From Pantoea agglomerans (GTDB lineage Bacteria > Pseudomonadota > Gammaproteobacteria > Enterobacterales > Enterobacteriaceae): a stretch of 64,000 nt of DNA. The position numbers and the translations under genes were made by a program. Position 1 is the first letter of the stretch, and the number at the start of each line of letters is the position of its first letter. Shown here one piece after another: positions 51,636 to 60,770 of the stretch. A model generated the notes under the pieces. That model was not told where the DNA came from. It saw only the letters and a list, made by a program, of their open reading frames with translations, and did no database searches. The stretch spans positions 463,898 through 527,897 of the forward strand of contig NZ_CP083808.1 of the NCBI RefSeq assembly GCF_020149765.1, written 5' to 3'.

Positions 51636-52419
51636 TATCCCCTTTACCCAGCCCCGCCCCACCGATCGTCATCGCGATCGAAGCGACCCGGTGCTTCAGC
51701 TGGAGAAAATTAACGTCTCATTTGATGGTTTTCATGCCCTGACCGATTTATCGCTGCAGATTGGCGCGGGCGAACTGCGCTGCGTGATCGGCCCCAACGG
51801 CGCGGGCAAAACCACGCTGATGGATGTGATCACCGGCAAAACCCGCCCTGACAGCGGACAGGTACTCTACGACCAGGATAGCGATCTGACGCGCCTGTCG
51901 CCGGTTGAGATCGCCCGCGCTGGCATCGGCCGCAAGTTTCAGAAACCCACGGTATTTGAAGCGCTGACGGTGTTTGAAAATCTGGAAATTGCGCTGAAAA
52001 ACGATAAGTCGGTATGGGCGAGCCTGCGGGCAAAGCTGAGCAGCGAGCAGCAGGACCGCATCGACGAGGTGTTGCAACTGCTGCGGCTCAGCGGCGAGCG
52101 TCAGCGCAGAGCGGGGCTGCTCTCCCACGGCCAGAAGCAGTTTCTGGAAATCGGTATGCTGCTGGTGCAGGAGCCGCATCTTCTGCTGCTCGACGAACCG
52201 GCAGCGGGCATGACCGACGCGGAAACCGAGTACACCGCCGAGTTGTTCCGCAGCCTGGCGGGCAGGCACTCGCTTATGGTGGTCGAGCACGATATGGGGT
52301 TTGTAGAAACCATCGCCGATCGCGTCACCGTGCTGCATCAGGGCCAGGTGCTGGCAGAGGGATCGTTGCGCGAGGTACAGGCGGACGATCGGGTTATCGA
52401 CGTTTATCTGGGGCGCTGA
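51628..52419 (+). CDS. urtD: Urea ABC transporter ATPase UrtD
   Basis: This encodes 263 residues; the ATG at 51628 is preferred over the one at 51625 because of its spacing from CCGGAGG. It has Walker A IGPNGAGKTTLMDVITGK, the signature LLSHGQKQFLEIGM, Walker B LLLLDEPAAGMTD and the switch His in MVVEHDMGFVE. It is a LivG-type ATPase that works with UrtE. Confidence 0.92.
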   Translation: MTDIPFTQPRPTDRHRDRSDPVLQLEKINVSFDGFHALTDLSLQIGAGELRCVIGPNGAGKTTLMDVITGKTRPDSGQVLYDQDSDLTRLSPVEIARAGIGRKFQKPTVFEALTVFENLEIALKNDKSVWASLRAKLSSEQQDRIDEVLQLLRLSGERQRRAGLLSHGQKQFLEIGMLLVQEPHLLLLDEPAAGMTDAETEYTAELFRSLAGRHSLMVVEHDMGFVETIADRVTVLHQGQVLAEGSLREVQADDRVIDVYLGR

Positions 52420-52420
52420 G

Positions 52421-53119
52421 ATGCTGCAAGTTTCTGAACTGAATCAATATTATGGTGGAAGCCATATCCTGCGCGGCCTCTCCTTTGAGGTGAAGCCGGG
52501 CGAGATTACCTGCCTGCTGGGGCGCAACGGCGTGGGAAAAACCACGCTGTTAAAATGCCTGATGGGGCTGATCCCGGCGAAATCTGGCGAGATCCGCTGG
52601 CACGATAAGGTGATCAACAGCCGTAAACCGCACCAGCGCGTGCAGGCGGGTATCGCCTGGGTGCCGCAGGGGCGTGAAATTTTCCCGCGCCTGACGGTAG
52701 AAGAGAATCTGCTGATAGGCCTGGCCCGCTTTTCTGGCGCGCAGGCCAGAACGGTGCCGGATGAGATCTATCAGCTGTTTCCTGTCTTGCGGGAGATGAA
52801 AGCCCGACGCGGCGGCGATCTCTCGGGCGGACAGCAGCAGCAGCTGGCCATTGGCCGGGCGCTGGCCTGTAAGCCGCAGCTTTTAATCCTCGACGAGCCG
52901 ACGGAAGGGATCCAACCCTCGGTGATCAAGGAGATCGGCGAAGTCATTCGCCAGCTGGCCGGCAGAGGCGAGATGGCGATTCTGCTGGTGGAGCAGTTTT
53001 ATGATTTTGCCGCAGCGTTAGCGGATAGCTATCTGGTTATGTCGCGCGGCGAGATTATACAGCGCGGCGCTGGCGCCAGCATGGCGGCAGAGGGCGTCAG
53101 AAACCTCGTCGCGATTTAA
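52421..53119 (+). CDS. urtE: Urea ABC transporter ATPase UrtE
   Basis: This 232-residue LivF-type ATPase has Walker A LLGRNGVGKTTLLKCLMGL, the signature DLSGGQQQQLAIGRAL and Walker B LLILDEPTEGIQPS. The Q-Q-Q-Q before L-A-I-G-R-A-L is typical of UrtE. It begins one base past urtD and ends the operon, which runs from 41512 with no gap above about 55 bases. Confidence 0.92.
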   Translation: MLQVSELNQYYGGSHILRGLSFEVKPGEITCLLGRNGVGKTTLLKCLMGLIPAKSGEIRWHDKVINSRKPHQRVQAGIAWVPQGREIFPRLTVEENLLIGLARFSGAQARTVPDEIYQLFPVLREMKARRGGDLSGGQQQQLAIGRALACKPQLLILDEPTEGIQPSVIKEIGEVIRQLAGRGEMAILLVEQFYDFAAALADSYLVMSRGEIIQRGAGASMAAEGVRNLVAI

Positions 53120-53289
53120 CCCCTGTGCAGGCGGGGATCTCCCCGCCTGGCGGGCCGTCGCGTAAAAGGCGCAGGTCGCGTTCCCCCCTCTCACCCCTTC
53201 AGGCTCACCCCTCCTGCCCGTTACAAAAACGCATCCGCCCCTTTTTCGTGCCAGGCTTACCAGACGTTCATGAAAACAAGGGGAAAAGA

Positions 53290-54087
53290 GTGAGCAATAA
53301 ACTGGCTTTTATTACCGGGGCATCAAACGGCATCGGCTTCGAACTGGCGAAGCTTTTCGCTAAAAACGATTACGATATTATTGCCGTCGCCAGAAATGAA
53401 GAGAAGCTAAATAACGCCTGTGAAGCGCTGCGGGAATTTGGCGGCCGCGTACAGCCTTACGCCGCCGATCTCAGCCGCTATGAAGAGATTGAGACGCTAA
53501 AGAAGAAAGTCGACGGCCTCGGCAGAGATATCGATGCGCTTGTTATCAACGCCGGTCAGGGTCTGGGAGGAGGCTTTATCGGCGGAACAGCGCTGGAAAA
53601 AGAGCTTCAGCTTATCAGGCTGAATGTGGATTCTTATGTCCATCTGTCAAAGATTTTTCTGCCCGATATGATTCAGCGCGGCGTCGGCCACGTTCTGATG
53701 ACCTCCTCAGTTTCAGGGACGACGCCCGTTCCTTTTGAGGCGGTTTATGGCGCGTCTAAGGCTTTCGTCAACTCCTTTTTCTGGGCGATTCGCAATGAAC
53801 TAAAGGGCAGCGGCCTGAATATGACCCTGCTGATGCCCGGTGCCACCGAAACGAATTTCTTTAAAAATGCGGGTCAGAGCGACACCGCCGTTGGCGCGTC
53901 GCAGCCGACGAAACCCGAAGAGGTCGCGGAGCGCGCCTGGTACGCGCTGATGAGCGGTCATGAATACGTTTACGGCAGCGATGAGGCCGAACATGAAGGC
54001 GACGTGCTTAACCGTCTGCAAAGTGAATCTCAGAAGGCGCAGCGCCACCGTATGATTTCAGAACCGGGATCGGCCAGCAAAAAATAA
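53290..54087 (+). CDS. Short-chain dehydrogenase, ketoreductase type
   Basis: This encodes 265 residues from a GTG at 53290 with AAGGGG six bases before it. The frame is open for 55 codons upstream, but that part has no SDR sequence. Motifs are LAFITGASNGIGFELAKLF, VINAGQGLGGG, Ser in MTSSVSGTTP, VYGASKAFVNSF (YxxxK) and LMPGATETNFFKNAGQS. It is active by motif. The substrate is unknown; the GATETNFF end is common in the DltE/YqjQ-like subgroup. It is monocistronic. Confidence 0.88.
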   Translation: MSNKLAFITGASNGIGFELAKLFAKNDYDIIAVARNEEKLNNACEALREFGGRVQPYAADLSRYEEIETLKKKVDGLGRDIDALVINAGQGLGGGFIGGTALEKELQLIRLNVDSYVHLSKIFLPDMIQRGVGHVLMTSSVSGTTPVPFEAVYGASKAFVNSFFWAIRNELKGSGLNMTLLMPGATETNFFKNAGQSDTAVGASQPTKPEEVAERAWYALMSGHEYVYGSDEAEHEGDVLNRLQSESQKAQRHRMISEPGSASKK

Positions 54088-54223
54088 CCCTTTCCCCGAT
54101 CGCAGGCCCCCTCTTGCTTAGTTAAGGCTGCGGCGCATCGCAGCAATAAGCGGTCTGGCGCTCTGTGGCGCAAAAGGTCGCCGGTTGCGCCCTGCTAGCG
54201 GCAATCGGCGCCTCACTCTGCCC

Positions 54224-55285
54224 TTACGCCGGCTGCCAGAGACGCACGCCGTTGCGCCCGGCGCGTTTTACCTGGTAGAGCGCTTCATCGGCGTGACGCA
54301 GCCAGTGATGGATAGAATCCGCCTTGCTGGCCGGCGCGATGCCGATGCTCACGGTGCAGGAAAAATCAGCCGAGGCGGGCAGACGGAGCTGCGCGATACG
54401 ATCCTTCAGGGTTTGCGCCAGCGTCAGAATGCCCGCGTCCTGGGCATCACGCACGATAACGCACAGCTCGTCGCCGCCGAAGCGCGCCGGAATATCCTCA
54501 ATGCCGACACCGTCGCGCAGCAGCGCAGAGATCTCCGCCAGCAAAAAATCCCCCGCTTCATGGCCGAAACTGTCGTTAACCGCTTTGAAATGGTCGACGT
54601 CAATAAGCATCAGCCAGGCAGCGCTTTCCCCACGGCGGGTGCGCAGAAACTCGCTCTCCAGACGGCGTTCAAACAGCCGCCGGTTGGGAATTTTCAGCCC
54701 CGGATCCATCAGCGCGATACGCTCCAGCTCGCGATTTTTCAGGCGCAGGCTCAGCGTCAGATTATAGGAGACCACGCTTAACGCCAGCAGATAGAAGGTC
54801 GCGAGCGGCAGCGACAGCCACACCGTGCGGGTGCTGAAACTCATATTCACCGGCGCGCCCTCCAGCGCCCACACCAGCGCAAAAGCCACCAGAAACGCCC
54901 GCAGCGCGGCAATAAGCTGCGCCCAGCCGCCCGCTGCGTAGCGATCCGCCACCAGAATCGCCATGATCACGAACGACGGCAGCGGGCTAATCGCCATTAC
55001 CGCAATCCAGACGCCGCCAAAGGCGGCGTCCAGCGTCAGGCTAGCGCGCTCGCGACCGGTAGGATCGTCCGAGGCGAGCGCCAGCCGCCACGCCAGCCAG
55101 GGCCAGAAAAAGGCGTTAACGAACAGCAGCGCGCAGATGCTCAGGCTTGTTCCTGACTCCATTAATACCGACAGAATGGGATAGAAGCAGAGAATCGTGC
55201 CCAGCTGTCGCATAGCAAACATGCGCCTGACAAATCGTGTCGAGCGCAACTTCAGATGCCTGTCATCAGGAGAATAATAATTCAT
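54224..55285 (-). CDS. Membrane diguanylate cyclase (GGDEL)
   Basis: This encodes 353 residues. About six hydrophobic helices occupy residues 25-175, with short loops only, so it senses from within the membrane. The GGDEF domain has DPGLKIPNRRLFERRL, LIDVDHFKAVNDSFG and the active site ARFGGDELCVIV. Leu replaces the last Phe of the motif, a change seen in working cyclases. The position of the RxxD inhibitory site reads GIED, so feedback binding is probably lost. It is monocistronic. Confidence 0.88.
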   Translation of the reverse strand: MNYYSPDDRHLKLRSTRFVRRMFAMRQLGTILCFYPILSVLMESGTSLSICALLFVNAFFWPWLAWRLALASDDPTGRERASLTLDAAFGGVWIAVMAISPLPSFVIMAILVADRYAAGGWAQLIAALRAFLVAFALVWALEGAPVNMSFSTRTVWLSLPLATFYLLALSVVSYNLTLSLRLKNRELERIALMDPGLKIPNRRLFERRLESEFLRTRRGESAAWLMLIDVDHFKAVNDSFGHEAGDFLLAEISALLRDGVGIEDIPARFGGDELCVIVRDAQDAGILTLAQTLKDRIAQLRLPASADFSCTVSIGIAPASKADSIHHWLRHADEALYQVKRAGRNGVRLWQPA

Positions 55286-55678
55286 TAAATCAGTAAGAAG
55301 AGGCGGGATGGTTCAGGCATTTTATCGGGATTTGATTTAAATCGGTGAATTTTTTTAGGAATTTTCTGCATGAATTATTCTTGACATAAAAACTTCTTTT
55401 TTTGTCATTACTTATTGAGCGATATTGCTTTGCGCTTATTCCTCCCCTGGATTATCTCTGCCTCACGCTTTATTACCGTTATCCTCAGCCGCGTCGGAGT
55501 CTGGTCACTTTTTTCACCGGTAAATGAAAAGTGAAACTGTTCACGCAAACAGAGTTATCCCGCAGGGATCCTCCTGCCGGCACGCCAGGGCTGGCATAAG
55601 TTTTTAGTAGAAGTGTAAATCGGCTATCACCCCCGCTGCTGCTATGTTAAATAAGGCTTTTTTTAGCGGGAGTCTGGC
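55286..55678. other. Intergenic spacer
   Basis: About 390 bases with no gene. It has an AT-rich start (cyclase promoter) and an inverted motif CACTTTTTTCACCGG with AAGTG copies near 55508-55540. No site can be named with confidence. Confidence 0.35.
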
Positions 55679-55837
55679 ATGTCTGCATACTTACTGGTTT
55701 CGCTTATGGCGCTCTGCATCGCGCTGGGATTCTTAATCACGGGCGTTAAGCGCCAGCAGAAAAACCTGCTGACGCGAGCGGGCGTCTATGCGGTGGTGGC
55801 TGTGGTACTGCTTATCCTTGGTCTGGTGATGAATTAG
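55679..55837 (+). CDS. Small two-helix membrane protein
   Basis: This encodes 52 residues, with GGGAG before the ATG. Two hydrophobic helices (about 4-22 and 35-51) flank a short basic turn ([14 protein letters not shown]), a positive-inside hairpin. It ends head-on against ymdB with a four-base overlap. No family is recognised. The strong ribosome site and clean topology support a real gene. Confidence 0.6.
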   Translation: MSAYLLVSLMALCIALGFLITGVKRQQKNLLTRAGVYAVVAVVLLILGLVMN

Positions 55838-56352
55838 TTCAGCAGTCCGGCATATATCTCGAAATTCTCCTCATCGAAGCAGACGACGATCACCTCTTCC
55901 AGCGCGGGATTGTCCGCCAGCGCCTCGCGCATCGCCGCCAGCGCAATCTCAGCCGCCTTCTGCTTTGGAAAGCGGTAGATGCCGGTGCTGATGCTGGGAA
56001 AGGCGAGCGTTCTGATATCGTGCTGGCGCGCCAGCGCAAAGCAGCTCTGATAGGCGCGCTTTAGCAGCTCCGCCTCTTTTTGACTGCCGCCGTTCCAGAC
56101 CGGCCCGACAGTATGGATCACATAGCGCGCGGGCAGTTTGCCTGCGGTAGTGATCACCGCGTCGCCGGTATGGCAGCCGCCCTGACGGTTGCGAATGATT
56201 TTGCACGCCTCCAGTATCTCCGGCCCGCCGGCGCGGTGAATCGCGCCGTCCACGCCGCCCCCGCCGAGCAGCGAGCTGTTCGCCGCGTTAACGATAGCGT
56301 CAGCCTCAATTTTGGTAATATCGCCCGCCACCAGCCTGATCTTCTCTGTCAT
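55834..56352 (-). CDS. ymdB: Macrodomain O-acetyl-ADP-ribose deacetylase
   Basis: This encodes 172 residues. The macrodomain fold is plain: [59 protein letters not shown], and [20 protein letters not shown]. The catalytic Asn/Asp loop ([15 protein letters not shown]) is complete. E. coli YmdB deacetylates O-acetyl-ADP-ribose and affects RNase III. It is monocistronic. Confidence 0.92.
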   Translation of the reverse strand: MTEKIRLVAGDITKIEADAIVNAANSSLLGGGGVDGAIHRAGGPEILEACKIIRNRQGGCHTGDAVITTAGKLPARYVIHTVGPVWNGGSQKEAELLKRAYQSCFALARQHDIRTLAFPSISTGIYRFPKQKAAEIALAAMREALADNPALEEVIVVCFDEENFEIYAGLLN

Positions 56353-56420
56353 CGTAAGCTCCTTATGCTTTTTCTTTAGTCTAGTCGCGTCGGCTAAAGA
56401 GCATGAGACAAAGCGCGCAT

Positions 56421-57362
56421 TTACTGCGACGGCAGCGAGTAGCGCGTCATCGGTGCCATCTGGCTGATAAGCTTATTGTCCAGCATATAACGGGCAAAAG
56501 CCTGATAGCGCGCCGCGTCGAATCGGCCGGCATCGCTGGCGAACAGCGGCAGCGTCGCCTGCCACGCCTGATGGTTAAGCGGCGTATCGAGTTCCGGGTA
56601 AGCGCGGATAAATGCCTGCCAGACCGCTTGCGGATGCGCGCGCAGGTAAGCCACCCCCTCGTTCAGCCCGTGAAGAAACTTGCCAATGCGCGGATCGGTC
56701 GCCGCCGTATTAGCGTTGGCCAGCAGGATCAGTTCGTCATAGGCGGGCACCCCGTGATCTTCCGGCTTGAACGTCAGGGTATCCGCGCCCTGCTGCTTAA
56801 GCTCCAGCAGCTCATAGTTGCGATAAATGGTCATCGCGCCGCTGATTTTGTGGCTGAGCAGCGCCGAGGCGGCATCCATATTGAGGTTGATCAACTTCAC
56901 CTTATCAACGTCCACGCCCGCTGACCTGAGCATGGTCTGGATGGCGACATCCTCAAAGCCGGGAATAGCGTAGCCGAGCGTTTTTTCCTCGAAATCTTTT
57001 AGCCTGTGGATATCGCTGCTTTTCAGCGCGGTCAGGGTATTGAGCGGCTGGTCGATCAGCGTGCCGACGCGGATCGCCGGCACCCCTTTATCCACCAGCG
57101 TGTAGAGCTGCGGCTGGTAGCCTACGGCGAGGTCCGCCTTCCCTGCCGCAAGCAGCAGCGGCACCGAGGCGGAGTCCGCCGGCGCAATCATCTCGACGTC
57201 CAACCCCTGACGCGCAAAGGCGCCGCTCTCTTTGGCGGCAAAGATCGCCGCATGGTTGGGATTAACGAACCAGTCGAGCAGCAGGCGCACCTTCTGCGCC
57301 GCCTCGGCGGGCGCGGCCGCAGCGATCAGCAGCGCCGCCAGCATCAGCATCACTTTTTTCAC
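56421..57362 (-). CDS. thiY: ThiY-like substrate-binding protein for a thiamine precursor
   Basis: This 313-residue periplasmic protein has a leader ([20 protein letters not shown]). It belongs to the NMT1/THI5-like group: [35 protein letters not shown] and [16 protein letters not shown]. In thiamine operons such proteins bind formyl-aminopyrimidine or related pyrimidine precursors. It is the last gene of the riboswitch-controlled operon. The symbol is by role and not by close identity. Confidence 0.85.
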   Translation of the reverse strand: MKKVMLMLAALLIAAAAPAEAAQKVRLLLDWFVNPNHAAIFAAKESGAFARQGLDVEMIAPADSASVPLLLAAGKADLAVGYQPQLYTLVDKGVPAIRVGTLIDQPLNTLTALKSSDIHRLKDFEEKTLGYAIPGFEDVAIQTMLRSAGVDVDKVKLINLNMDAASALLSHKISGAMTIYRNYELLELKQQGADTLTFKPEDHGVPAYDELILLANANTAATDPRIGKFLHGLNEGVAYLRAHPQAVWQAFIRAYPELDTPLNHQAWQATLPLFASDAGRFDAARYQAFARYMLDNKLISQMAPMTRYSLPSQ

Positions 57363-57371
57363 GATTATTCC

Positions 57372-58106
57372 TTATGCAGAGTAGAGAAAGCGGCGGCGCA
57401 GCAGCGCGACAACGCCGGATAACAGCAGCGCCAGCAGCATTAACAGCGCCAGCGCGGCGAAACTGAGCGGCGTGTCGAGACGCGCGCTGGCGTGCATCAT
57501 CAGATAGCCAAGCCCTTCGCTGGCACCGACCCATTCGCCGATCACCACGCCTACTGGCGCGAGGATCGCCGCCATCTGCAGGCCGGAAAAGAAGTTCGGC
57601 AGCGCGGCGGGCCAGCGCACGTGCAGAAACAGCCGCAGCCGCGATCGGTTCATGGTCTGCGCCAGCTCCAGCCAGCCGGGCGGCGTGCGACACAGCCCGT
57701 CAAACAGCGACAGACAGAGCGGGAAAAAGACGATCAGCGCCGCGACCGCCACTTTGGAGGCGACGCCGAAGCCGAGCCACAGCACCAGCAGCGGCGCCAG
57801 CGCGAATACCGGAATGGTCTGGCTGGCGGCGACCAGCGGAAACAGCAGGCGGCGCAGCAGCGGACTGGCGGCCATCGCGATCGCCAGCAGCACGCCCGCG
57901 CCGCCGCCCAGCAGCAGCGCCAGCGCAATCTCGCCGAGAGTATAGAGCGCGTGATGGGCCAGCAGAGCGTGCTGTTGCCGTAGCGCCTGCCCCACCGCCT
58001 GCGGAGAGGGCAGCATAAATGCGGGCACGCCGCTGTAGCGCGCCAGCTGCCACGCGCCGCCGACGATCGCCAGCAGCCAGGCCAGGCTTAGCAGGCGCTT
58101 AATCAT
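57372..58106 (-). CDS. thiX: ThiX-like ABC permease
   Basis: This encodes 244 residues from MIKRLLSLAWLLAIVG; the frame is open 44 codons upstream, but that lies within the ATPase gene. It has six helices and the permease coupling loop (ELAQTMNRSRLRLFLHVRWP), with the E-A-A-like segment of SsuC/ThiX proteins. It overlaps the ATPase gene by eight bases. It works with ThiZ and ThiY to bring in the pyrimidine moiety. Confidence 0.87.
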   Translation of the reverse strand: MIKRLLSLAWLLAIVGGAWQLARYSGVPAFMLPSPQAVGQALRQQHALLAHHALYTLGEIALALLLGGGAGVLLAIAMAASPLLRRLLFPLVAASQTIPVFALAPLLVLWLGFGVASKVAVAALIVFFPLCLSLFDGLCRTPPGWLELAQTMNRSRLRLFLHVRWPAALPNFFSGLQMAAILAPVGVVIGEWVGASEGLGYLMMHASARLDTPLSFAALALLMLLALLLSGVVALLRRRFLYSA

Positions 58107-58833
58107 GGCTGAGCAACTGAAACAGCTGGCTTTGCGCCCGCAGGATCGCCTCTGACTGCGCCGCGCGCGGCACCTCGCCATCGGGGGCGGGCACGTCGCG
58201 GACGCGCAGCGGCACATCCTCCAGCAGCCAGATATCATGCGCCAGGCGGCACGCCTCGAGCGGATCGTGCGTCACCAGCAGCAGCGTTTTACCGCGCAGC
58301 AGCCCGGCGGTCAGGCTCTGCAGACGGAGTCGGGTCATCACGTCGAGCGCGGCGAACGGCTCATCCATCAGCACCACCGGGCGATCCTGATAGAGGGTGC
58401 GCGCCAGCGCGACGCGCTGGCGCATGCCGCCGGAGAGGGAATCGGGCCGCGCATCCCCCAGCCCGGCGAGGTCAACCTGCGCCAGCAGCGCCTCGGCGCG
58501 TTTGCCGTCGGGCCGCTGGCCGTTGAGCCGTGCGCTGAGCATGACGTTGTCGCGCACCGACAGCCAGGGATAGAGATCGTCACGCTGCCCCATCCAGGCG
58601 ACCTGCTGCGACAGCGCCCCCGGCAGCGAGCTGCTGACGCCTCCCTGCTGCGGCGTCGACAGACCCGCCGCCAGTCGCAGCAGCGTGCTCTTGCCCGCGC
58701 CGCTGCGGCCCAGCAGCGCGCTGGTTTTGCCGCCGCGCAGCCGCAGGCTAAAGCGCGCGCAGAGGGGTTTGCTCTGCCAGCCGAAGGTGACGTCGTCGAA
58801 GAGAATATCGGGGCCGCACGGCGTCAGGCTCAT
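58099..58833 (-). CDS. thiZ: ThiZ-like ABC ATPase
   Basis: This encodes 244 residues from MSLTPCGPDILFDDV. It has Walker A LLGRSGAGKSTLLRLAAGL, the Q-loop AWMGQRDDLYPWLSVRDN, the signature DSLSGGMRQRVALAR, Walker B VVLMDEPFAALD and the switch LLVTHDPLEA. Its start overlaps the thiF stop (ATGA). It powers the ThiXY importer. Confidence 0.9.
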   Translation of the reverse strand: MSLTPCGPDILFDDVTFGWQSKPLCARFSLRLRGGKTSALLGRSGAGKSTLLRLAAGLSTPQQGGVSSSLPGALSQQVAWMGQRDDLYPWLSVRDNVMLSARLNGQRPDGKRAEALLAQVDLAGLGDARPDSLSGGMRQRVALARTLYQDRPVVLMDEPFAALDVMTRLRLQSLTAGLLRGKTLLLVTHDPLEACRLAHDIWLLEDVPLRVRDVPAPDGEVPRAAQSEAILRAQSQLFQLLSHD

Positions 58834-59801
58834 AGCTGGTTCGCCGCGATAATCGCCAGCTGGCTGACGCCGCGCTGCGCCAGCGCGTCCGCCGCCTTCG
58901 CCGCCCGAATGCCGCTGGCGCACACCAGCACCACGCGCCGACCGACCGGCGGCTGCCATGTGGCGATCGCCTCAGGCAGCAGCCGCTCGACCTGCGCCGC
59001 CACGCTGTGCGGCGCTTCCGCCAGGCTGCGCAGCTCAAGGATACAGTCATCGTCACGCAGCAGATCGCGATCGATAAAGGGAACGGCGGGCTGCGTCGGC
59101 TCCTGTGCGTCGTCAAAGCGAAAGGCGCGGAAGTGCCACTGGCTAAAGTCGCAGTTCACCAGGCTACCGAGCGGCGACGGCGTCAGGCCAAGCAGCACGC
59201 TGAGCGCCATCTGCGCCTGCATCGCGCCCAGCGTTGCCACCGCTGGCCCCATAACGCCCGCGGTCGCACAGCTGGCGGCCGAGGCGGGCAGCCGCGGAAA
59301 CAGGGCACGATAGCCCGGCGCGGTGCCGCAAAAGCCACCGACATAGCCCTGCCGTCCCAGCACCGAGGCGCTGATCAGCGGAATATTGCGCAGCTGGCAG
59401 GCGTCGGAGAGCGTATAGGTCACGGCGAAGCTGTCCGCCGCGTCGATCGCCAGGTCCACCTGCGACAGCGCCTGCCCGACGGTACTGGCGCGCAGCGCCT
59501 GCTGCTGCGCCTCGGTGATGCAGTCGCGGTTGCGCGCGGCCAGCGCACGCGCGGCGCAAAACGCCTTCGGCTGGCCAACATCCTCCTCGGTGTAGAGCGT
59601 CTGGCGATGCAGATTGTGCAGCTCCACCCGGTCAGGGTCCCAGATGCGCAGAAAGCCGACGCCCGCCCCCGCCAGCAGCGGCAGCAGCGCCGATCCCAGC
59701 CCGCCCGCGCCGACCACCAGCACGCGCGCGGCGCGCAGCCGCCGCTCTCCCGCCTCGCCGATTTCCGGCAGCATCTGCTGCCGCTGATAACGATTCATCA
59801 T
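58830..59801 (-). CDS. thiF: ThiF adenylyltransferase fused to a rhodanese domain
   Basis: This encodes 323 residues, longer than E. coli ThiF (251). The E1-like part has VLVVGAGGLGSALLPLLAGA, the Asp/Arg sites and the catalytic Cys in SCATAGVMGP. The four zinc cysteines of typical ThiF/MoeB are missing (GYRALFP where C-x-x-C is usual, and no second pair). The C-terminal 80 residues are a rhodanese domain with the active loop VCASGIRAAKAA. It adenylates the ThiS tail, and the rhodanese probably supplies sulfur. A second in-frame ATG (59798) is equally possible. Confidence 0.9.
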   Translation of the reverse strand: MMNRYQRQQMLPEIGEAGERRLRAARVLVVGAGGLGSALLPLLAGAGVGFLRIWDPDRVELHNLHRQTLYTEEDVGQPKAFCAARALAARNRDCITEAQQQALRASTVGQALSQVDLAIDAADSFAVTYTLSDACQLRNIPLISASVLGRQGYVGGFCGTAPGYRALFPRLPASAASCATAGVMGPAVATLGAMQAQMALSVLLGLTPSPLGSLVNCDFSQWHFRAFRFDDAQEPTQPAVPFIDRDLLRDDDCILELRSLAEAPHSVAAQVERLLPEAIATWQPPVGRRVVLVCASGIRAAKAADALAQRGVSQLAIIAANQL

Positions 59802-59810
59802 CTTGTCCTG

Positions 59811-60569
59811 TTAGCTGAGCTGCGCCAGACCAAACACTGGCGTTGACGCGGCGGCCATATCGCGCCGCTCCATCAGGCCCGCCTGATGCGCCTGATGCCC
59901 CGCGCGGATCGCATCCGCGAAGGCGCCCGCCATCGCCGCCGGATCCTGCGCTTTCGCCACCGCGGTATTGAGCAGAATGGCGTCAAACCCCATCTCCATC
60001 GCCTGCGCCGCCTGGCTCGGCGCGCCGATACCGGCGTCAATCACCAGCGGCACCCCGCTGAACCAGGCGCGGAAGCTGCGCAGCCCTTCGATATTGCGCA
60101 GCCCCTGACCAGAGCCGATGGGCGCGCCCCAGGGCATCAGCACTTCGCAGCCCGCCTCCAGCAGCTTTTCGCCGACAATCACATCCTCGGTGGTATAGGG
60201 AAAAACCTGGAAGCCGTCCGCGCAGAGAATGCGTGCCGCCTCTACCAGCGCGAAGGGATCGGGCTGCAGCGTGTCGGCGTTGCCGATCACCTCCAGCTTT
60301 ATCCAGGGGGTGTCGAAGAGTTCGCGCGCCATATACGCCGTGGTCACCGCCTCTTTCACGCTGTGGCAGCCAGCGGTATTGGGGAGCACGCGGCGGTTGA
60401 GCTGGCTGAGCAGATCGCGAAACGCGCCGCCCTGGCTGCCTTCGCGCCGCAGGCTGACGGTGATGATCTCCGCCTCCGCAGCGCAGATCGCCTGCTGCAA
60501 AACAGCGGGCGACGGGTAGCCAGCGGTGCCAAGCAGAAAACGCGAACGGGGAACAAAGCCGTAGAACAT
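59811..60569 (-). CDS. thiG: Thiazole synthase ThiG
   Basis: This 252-residue TIM-barrel enzyme makes the thiazole phosphate from DXP, dehydroglycine and ThiS thiocarboxylate. It has [19 protein letters not shown], the Schiff-base Lys in [28 protein letters not shown] and [19 protein letters not shown]. All phosphate-loop segments are intact. It is three bases past thiS. Confidence 0.94.
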   Translation of the reverse strand: MFYGFVPRSRFLLGTAGYPSPAVLQQAICAAEAEIITVSLRREGSQGGAFRDLLSQLNRRVLPNTAGCHSVKEAVTTAYMARELFDTPWIKLEVIGNADTLQPDPFALVEAARILCADGFQVFPYTTEDVIVGEKLLEAGCEVLMPWGAPIGSGQGLRNIEGLRSFRAWFSGVPLVIDAGIGAPSQAAQAMEMGFDAILLNTAVAKAQDPAAMAGAFADAIRAGHQAHQAGLMERRDMAAASTPVFGLAQLS

Positions 60570-60572
60570 GGT

Positions 60573-60770
60573 TTAGCCTCCCTGCATCGGCGACAGCACT
60601 TCGAGACGGCACCCCGCCTCCAGCCGCTGGCTCTCATACTGCGCGCGCGGCAAAAACTGGCCGTTATAGGCGCTGGCGACGCAGGCGGCGTCGATCTGAC
60701 GCTCCTGCAGCAGCGCGGCGACCGTCGCCGCCTCGGTTTCCACTCGCTGACCGTTAAGTTCGATTTGCAT
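60573..60770 (-). CDS. thiS: Sulfur carrier protein ThiS
   Basis: This 65-residue ubiquitin-like protein ends in the required Gly-Gly (PMQGG). The core has QIELNGQRVETEAATVAALL and ASAYNGQFLPRAQY. The ATG at 60770 is preferred over the one at 60773 because of its spacing from CAGGAG. It overlaps thiO by 17 bases. Confidence 0.92.
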   Translation of the reverse strand: MQIELNGQRVETEAATVAALLQERQIDAACVASAYNGQFLPRAQYESQRLEAGCRLEVLSPMQGG

